Assembly (NCBI GenBank): GCA_023653785.1
Contig: JAMKCH010007110.1
Span: 1 to 64,000, forward strand
Length of the DNA: 64,000 bases
Direction: 5' to 3'
Source: Ophioderma brevispina
Taxonomy: Eukaryota > Echinodermata > Ophiuroidea > Amphilepidida > Ophiodermatidae
The position numbers and the translations under genes are program-made. The notes under the pieces were generated by a model. It was given only the letters and a program-made list of their open reading frames with translations, made no database searches and was not told the DNA's origin. This document shows, one piece after another, positions 58,790 through 64,000 of this stretch; within the stretch, counting starts at the first letter, position 1; each line of letters opens with the position of its first letter.

Positions 58790-59580
58790 CACAGCACTAA
58801 CATATTGAACAAACTCACTGGCCCCAGATGGGGTGCTCGCCCACATACCTAAGATCGACGGCACTTGACCTGTGGCTACTCAGTGCAGATTATGCCTGCC
58901 CTGTATGGTAAATACAAACCTATGCCAAGAAGCTTGATCAGGTTAAAAAATGCCCCCTGCCGGCTCATCACAAGGATGCCTCCGTCCAACATCAACGGAA
59001 AACTGTACATCCTAGCAGGAATTGATCCACCAGACATCCGTCGTAGTGTAGCGAGCATGCAGAGCGTAGCTGCCAGTATCTAAATGTGAAGCACCTAATG
59101 TCTGGACAGATACCTGCTGCCAAAACCGCCTAAAATCCAGAGAGAGCTTCTTAATCAAAGTCCAACCTCTTGAAACAAGTCTCTAAGGAGGTCAATAAAT
59201 CGCTTTGTGAAAGAAATACTTTGCCATCAACCAATAACATCTATCGGTATTGAACCTGGTGAGCATCTTCCACCTGGTGTTGACTCCTCATGGGCTGAAG
59301 GCGATGCCTTCAATAGATTTAGAACTAGAACTGTCCGATCTAAGTTCTTGGCACACGTGGAGCTATCGAAGCAGATCAGATACTACCTGTGGTTGTGGAA
59401 CAAGTACCACAGCAATGGAACACCTCTTGGGTCTGCCCACTGCTGGATCAACAATGCACAAATAAAGGACCTTGCCGGAATTCAGTGAAGCAGCCAGACG
59501 TAGTACTCATCTCTGGCTGGATCATATTTTAGAACCACAGTGTGTGGACAACACTATAAGAAGAAGAAGCATGAAGATAA
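58790..59580 (+). pseudogene. 3' fragment of a third non-LTR retrotransposon
   Basis: Reads LSADYACPVW near 58879 and LAGIDPPDIRRSVA near 59011, then CGCGTSTTAMEHLLG near 59391, across at least two frameshifts. Such S-A-x-Y-x-x-P-V-W and C-x-C-G-(x)-H-L-L words are found C-terminal to reverse transcriptase in several invertebrate LINEs. The RT core is absent, so clade assignment is open. Confidence 0.75.
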
Positions 59581-60029
59581 TCATAGGGTGTGGTGTTGGC
59601 TATACCATTTCTTTGAAAAAGGGATGTTTTATCAATGTTTTAAAATTGATAAAAAAATAGCTATTTTGGCGAGCTCATAAGTCCATATGTAAAGTTTCTC
59701 ATTCAATTGTTTTTATGAATTTGAACACTTAGGCAATGCTCATTTGAATAATTAAAAAATTAGATTGGGGAAATTCTTTCTTTATCTACGTGCATCCTGT
59801 TATTTCTTTATCTGCATTTTTCACAATTTCAAATTCAGCAAAAATGCATATTGTTGCCCAAACATAAGATGTGAAGAAATGAATTTTATTCTCAAAGTAC
59901 TATTTTTTTTTTTTCTTCGTTTTTAAGATTGAAAAATGTTCCATTTCACTTTTTATATGTTGCAATTCCTTCCTGTGTCCTACCATTATCTTGAATAGGG
60001 GTTTTTTCAATATTAACTAAAATTTTGCA
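59581..60029. other. AT-rich non-coding stretch
   Basis: A T12 run near 59913 is the only simple repeat; nothing else recognised. Confidence 0.35.
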
Positions 60030-60150
60030 GTTCTCGGCGGTTCCTGAATTTCGCGCTCGCTATATTCAAAGAATGGGCTGCCCAGCCTATCTTAAAAATT
60101 GAATCTCACATTACCCTGTGACCTTGGCACATGTTGGTATGACATGCAAC
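60030..60150 (-). repeat. Reverse partial copy of the insertion seen at 44615-45069
   Basis: GAATTTCGCG, CTCGCTATATTCAAAGAAT and TGACCTTGGCACATG are reverse-complement matches to the 3' half of the 44.6-kb insert, in the right order. Confidence 0.7.
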
Positions 60151-60302
60151 CTAACAGCAATTCAAAACGGCATTAACTTTCGGTTCGGGTGCTAGTCTGT
60201 TTCACAAAGACTTAACGGTATGAAGGGGCGTTTTTCTTACGCATATCGAACGGTTTACACACCACTTTTGTTGAAAGACTAGGCCGGGTCACAAATATTT
60301 AA

Positions 60303-60652
60303 AGTCCATGCCCGATCGCTAATATACCTCGTCTGCCAGAATCCCCAGATTTAACCGGAATGGTAACATTTTGGATCAGAAAAAGCTCCTATTTTCTCAT
60401 TTCCCCTGATGGAATCTTCGCGCCAAAGGGTGTTTTGGGTTTAGGAAGTTATGAGCGAAAATGTGCCCCCATTCTTTGGTCGACCAATATTAATTTTTAC
60501 GCAGTTACTCTATGGGAACTTACAAAATCACATTTTTAGCGCTCGCATTCAAAAACGTTTGAATATCGGCCGAAACTTTACAGATGGGGTTTTGGAGTGA
60601 AGGCCAATCTATCAATATGAAAACGTCATATCCTTAAATCGGGCCATCCCCT
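60303..60652. mobile_element. TTAA-type MITE family, full-length copy
   Basis: TTAA flanks at 60299-60302 and 60653-60656. The left end AAGTCCATGCCCGATCGC and right end ATCGGGCCATCCCCT are inverted repeats. The interior matches the other copies, with many one-base indels. Confidence 0.85.
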
Positions 60653-60656
60653 TTAA

Positions 60657-61648
60657 ATCATACCATGACCGTTATTGGAAATTACACTATTTTGCAGTGG
60701 GGTTAATCCACTCAACCCCGACGGATTTTCGAGTCAATAATCTTGTATCTTAATTTATCAGATATTACTAAGTTCTTTTGCACAAAGGTGTAAGAGATGA
60801 TTTTTTAATGTCAGTCCTGGGACCGATACCGCCTAGTAATGCACGTAGTAACAGTTGTCCACACAATTACCGGTTGGAAACCCCCGATGCCCAAATCGAC
60901 AGATCGTTGTCCTACCCCCCCCCCCCCCCTCACGCCGGTCAAAATACTCGTGACCATCATAGTTAGTCACAGACACCTGTGTGTAAAACCGTTCGATATG
61001 CGTAAGAGCGCCCTTCTAACCCATTAAAGTGACAGGAGGAGATTTGTTAATGTATAATACGAATTCTCTCAAATTTCATTCACTGGATCCGTTGGTGACG
61101 CACCTACGAAACGTTTCGAAGGCTTTCTTTGGACAAACCAGGTGCAAAAGAAAACCGTCAAACCTTGTTTTGAACTTGCCTGCTTCGGAATCGTTCCCCA
61201 TATAAAAAACCATGCTTTACTCTCTGTCGTGCACGACATAACTACTAAACATCATCTATTCATAGACGGGGCGTTTCGGTTTATTCACCAGGTGTGATTA
61301 ATACATGGGTAAGCATTCCAAATATGAAAAAACGGTTCGAGAAAAATTGGGGGCGCTTCTTCCTGGAATCTCCTCATTTCGCTTTAAGTCTTTGAAAAAG
61401 ACTAGTATTCGGGTTGGGCCGGATGGGCCGGAAGTTGATTGTCCGTTTTGAATTCGCTGTTGCTGCTAAGTTGGCATATCCTACCCCCTCTACAAGGGTT
61501 ATGTTCCTACACTACATCATGTCACGTTTCTCCAATCATGACCTTGTGACACCGACTATCCTAATATGCGTATGAGGCTTCCTGATTACAATAACAACAG
61601 AACATCAACGATATTGCTTCAATATTGAAACAAGTTTTTATTGCATTT
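60657..61648. other. Non-coding stretch
   Basis: A poly-C run lies near 60918-60928. No gene is supported; the open frames at 60778-61027 are simple-sequence driven. Confidence 0.35.
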
Positions 61649-61695
61649 GTTAGCTCATTGGTTTCACTAAATTGAAACCCAATGAGTTAGAATGT
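61649..61695. repeat. Small hairpin, ~20-bp arms
   Basis: TTAGCTCATTGGTTTCA and TGAAACCCAATGAGTTA pair around a six-base loop with two mismatches. Confidence 0.6.
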
Positions 61696-61929
61696 TCCAA
61701 AATATGTCATTTTAAAGGCTATCCTATTTTAAACACCCATAGTGAAACAATTAAACTCATCCTTTAACATGCTTTCTTTAAGGTGCTTGTTCCAATCATC
61801 TTTGGAGGGTCGTCGATTGCCAATTTTGTTCAGTACGGATAAATCGCAATCTCATTAAAGTGCGCAGTTCACACTCCTTATCCATAGAAAAACGTTTTAA
61901 CAATTGGCACTCGCCAGTGGTGTTGGGAC

Positions 61930-62155
61930 CACCCAGATTTAACCGGAATTTATCAATTTGATAATCAGATGAAAGGCCGCATAATTTTTTTAATTGTCTT
62001 CCTGAAATTCATTCAACTCAAATCCAGTTCTTTCCAACGATATTGCAAAAAAACGCCGTTTAAGGTTAACCATCATATTGCACGGTATTGAATAGGGCGT
62101 TGCACTATGCATTATCGCGTCTAGCATCAAAACCACAAGTTTGTTTCCCACGTAA
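61930..62155. repeat. Dispersed repeat, copy 2 (pair with 54180-54425)
   Basis: Preceded by CCAGATTTAACCGGAAT, a word also found near the left end of the TTAA MITE family at 60345. It ends at CAAGTTTGTTTCCCACG like copy 1. The following purine-rich tract (62155-62345) is not part of the match. Confidence 0.7.
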
Positions 62156-62345
62156 TGGTTGGTCAGAGAGGAGAAGGAGAAAATTCCAGGAGGAAGTAGT
62201 AGCGGGGGGCTTTAAAAGGTGTGAAGATGGAGCAGTAGGAAGTCATCAGAAGGGAAAAGGGAGGGAGCCGGAAGGTGGGGGGGGAGGGTATGAAGATAAA
62301 AGAGAAAAAGGAGGTGGTGAGCGGGGGGGGGCCGTTATACAAGTG
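62155..62345. repeat. Purine-rich (GGA/GAA) tract
   Basis: The plus strand is almost wholly A and G for about 190 bases, with G-runs of up to nine. The open frame over it is low complexity. Confidence 0.8.
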
Positions 62346-62469
62346 TCAGGCTCCTTTATCAATTAGAGAACAATTGTAGACAAAAATCGAACAAGCACCT
62401 TATTTTGTACCTATAAATTTGAGCTAGTTTCCCCCTCAATAATGACACAATTATATTCATTCAAAAGGG

Positions 62470-64000
62470 TGTTTTATAAAACGTGGACCCCGAAAACTGG
62501 GACCCCAAAAACGGGGACCCCAAAAACGGGGACCATTAAAACATTTCTGTGTTATAAAAGAGTTTTCATTGGGGTCCCCGTTTTTTCTGCTTTGGGGTCC
62601 CCGTTTTAATACATCCCCATATAGGGATGTATAAAACGTGGAACCCCGAAAACGTGGAACCCCATTATTTCCCCTTACAATTACAGTACTAAGCGTAAGG
62701 TGTTCTCCATTTTACCACTGTCAAGCCTCACACAAATACGAAAAATAATAAATAAAATGCCGAACTCACACACCTCCCCCAATGCTATAAATGACGTTAT
62801 ATTGGGTTAATAAAATTGTGAGCTGGTGAAATTTATATTTACATATAAAACTTGCTGCGTTTTTTTTCGCAGCAATTGTTTATTTTATATAAAACATCGA
62901 CACCCACACACCCAAACACCACACCCACCTTACAGACCTCTACATCAGTCGGTCAAATGTCATATGAAAAAGTTATCACCCCAAATCACGGACGCTCAAT
63001 CTCCTAAGCTGAAAAAAAACAGGGGTCCCCGTTTTTTGGGTCCCCGTTTTATACATCCCCATATAGGATGTATAAAACGGGGACCCCGAAACGGGGACCC
63101 CCATTTTTTCCCTTCAGATTAGCAGTGTCTAAGCTTATGTTTCTTCTCCCCTTTTTAACACTGTCATGGGAGTTTATCATTTTATTATTCTACCTCTAAA
63201 ACTCTGCTTTGGCTGCGTTTCTTTTTCAGCAGTGGGTTCTTTTATAAATATAAACATCGTACACCCACGCACCCAAACACCACACTACCCACCTACCGAC
63301 CATCTACATCCGTTGTGTCCTGTCAGATGAAAAGTTCTGCACACAATCACGGAGCTCATTCTCCCTCAGCTGAAAAAAATGGGTCCCCGTTTTTGTGGTC
63401 CCCGTTTTATAACATCCCCATATAGGGATGTATAAAACTGGGACCCCGAAAACGGGGGACCCAACTATTTTTCCCAAGCTGAAAAAACAGGTTCCCCGTT
63501 TTTGGGGTCCCGCGTTTTATACAGCCCCTATAGGGATGTATAAAACGGGGACCCGAAAACGGGGACCCCCATTATTTCCATTCATTCGCAGTACTAAGCA
63601 TAAGGTTTCTCCCTTTTTACCACATGTCATGCCTCACACAATGCACCAAAATAAAGAAAATGCCAACCCACACACCTTCACCCACAAAAGCTATAAATGA
63701 CGTTATATCGGGTTAAGAAAATATGGTGAGCTGGGAATTTATAGTCTACATATAAACCTTGCTGCGTTTCTTTTCGGCAATGGGTTCTTTTATATAAAAC
63801 GTCGTACAACCCACCACCCAAACAACACCACCCACACACAGCGACCATCTACCTCACATTGGGGTCATGTCCATATAAAGTTATGCACACAATCACGGAG
63901 CTCATTTCTCCTTAGCTGAAAAAACAGGGGTCCCCGTTTTGGGTCACCCGTTTTATCCATCCCCAATAGGGATTTAAAACTGGACCCCTAAAACGGGAAC
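62470..64000. repeat. Satellite-like tandem array with GGGGACCCC palindromes
   Basis: A core GGTCCCCGTTTTATACATCC, CATATA and its mirror GGATGTATAAAACGGGGACC recurs near 62585, 63042, 63400, 63500 and 63940. Between most cores lies a ~350-400-bp spacer with CTTGCTGCGTTT, TATATAAAAC and CACCCA-rich words in the same order. The last unit runs off the window. Indels between units are frequent. Confidence 0.88.

Noticed and set aside
62088..62366. 92-codon ORF over the purine-rich tract
   Set aside because: Low-complexity Gly/Glu/Arg translation of a GGA/GAA tract.

Overview
This is AT-rich, intron- and repeat-dominated eukaryotic DNA with no prokaryotic operon structure. The recognisable gene fragments (spliced RGS exons, a possible rhodopsin-like receptor end) and the transposon mix (CR1/L2-like and L1/Tx1-like LINEs, a tRNA-derived SINE, many short inverted-repeat elements) suggest a marine invertebrate, perhaps a non-vertebrate deuterostome such as an echinoderm, hemichordate or lancelet. 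The species cannot be fixed from sequence alone. Layout: 2.08-9.39 kb holds three plus-strand coding exons of a Regulator of G-protein Signalling (RGS) gene (2080-2160, 5887-5949, 9213-9392), with MITEs in its introns. The exon for the central RGS helices was not found. 10.5-24.2 kb is non-coding and full of MITEs and hairpins; a minus-strand ORF at 15.1-15.6 kb resembles TM7 plus C-tail of a class A GPCR and carries an in-frame duplication. 25.3-32.8 kb holds large fold-back structures. 33.7-41.5 kb holds a SINE and a 3.1-kb tandem duplication whose second copy is rich in single-base indels. 41.8-49.4 kb holds two oppositely oriented minisatellite arrays built on CCACATGTGG, with a nested transposon between them. 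50.7-59.6 kb is a graveyard of three decayed LINE fragments. 60-64 kb holds more MITE copies and ends in a GGGGACCCC-rich tandem array that runs off the window. Assembly quality matters: at three places a direct duplication is interrupted by an A-run with exactly 19 A's more than the intact copy has (8510-8529, 12376-12397, 19433-19452). The left copy ends at the A-run, and the right copy starts in or next to a transposon. The simplest reading is that two allelic or overlapping contigs were joined with a fixed 20-A linker, so these three duplications are probably not biological. One junction lies in the RGS intron where the missing exon should be. Between the paired copies, clean transposon insertions can be read against empty sites. 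No multi-gene functional system was found; the biology here is one G-protein signalling gene, possibly a receptor remnant, and several apparently uncatalogued repeat families.
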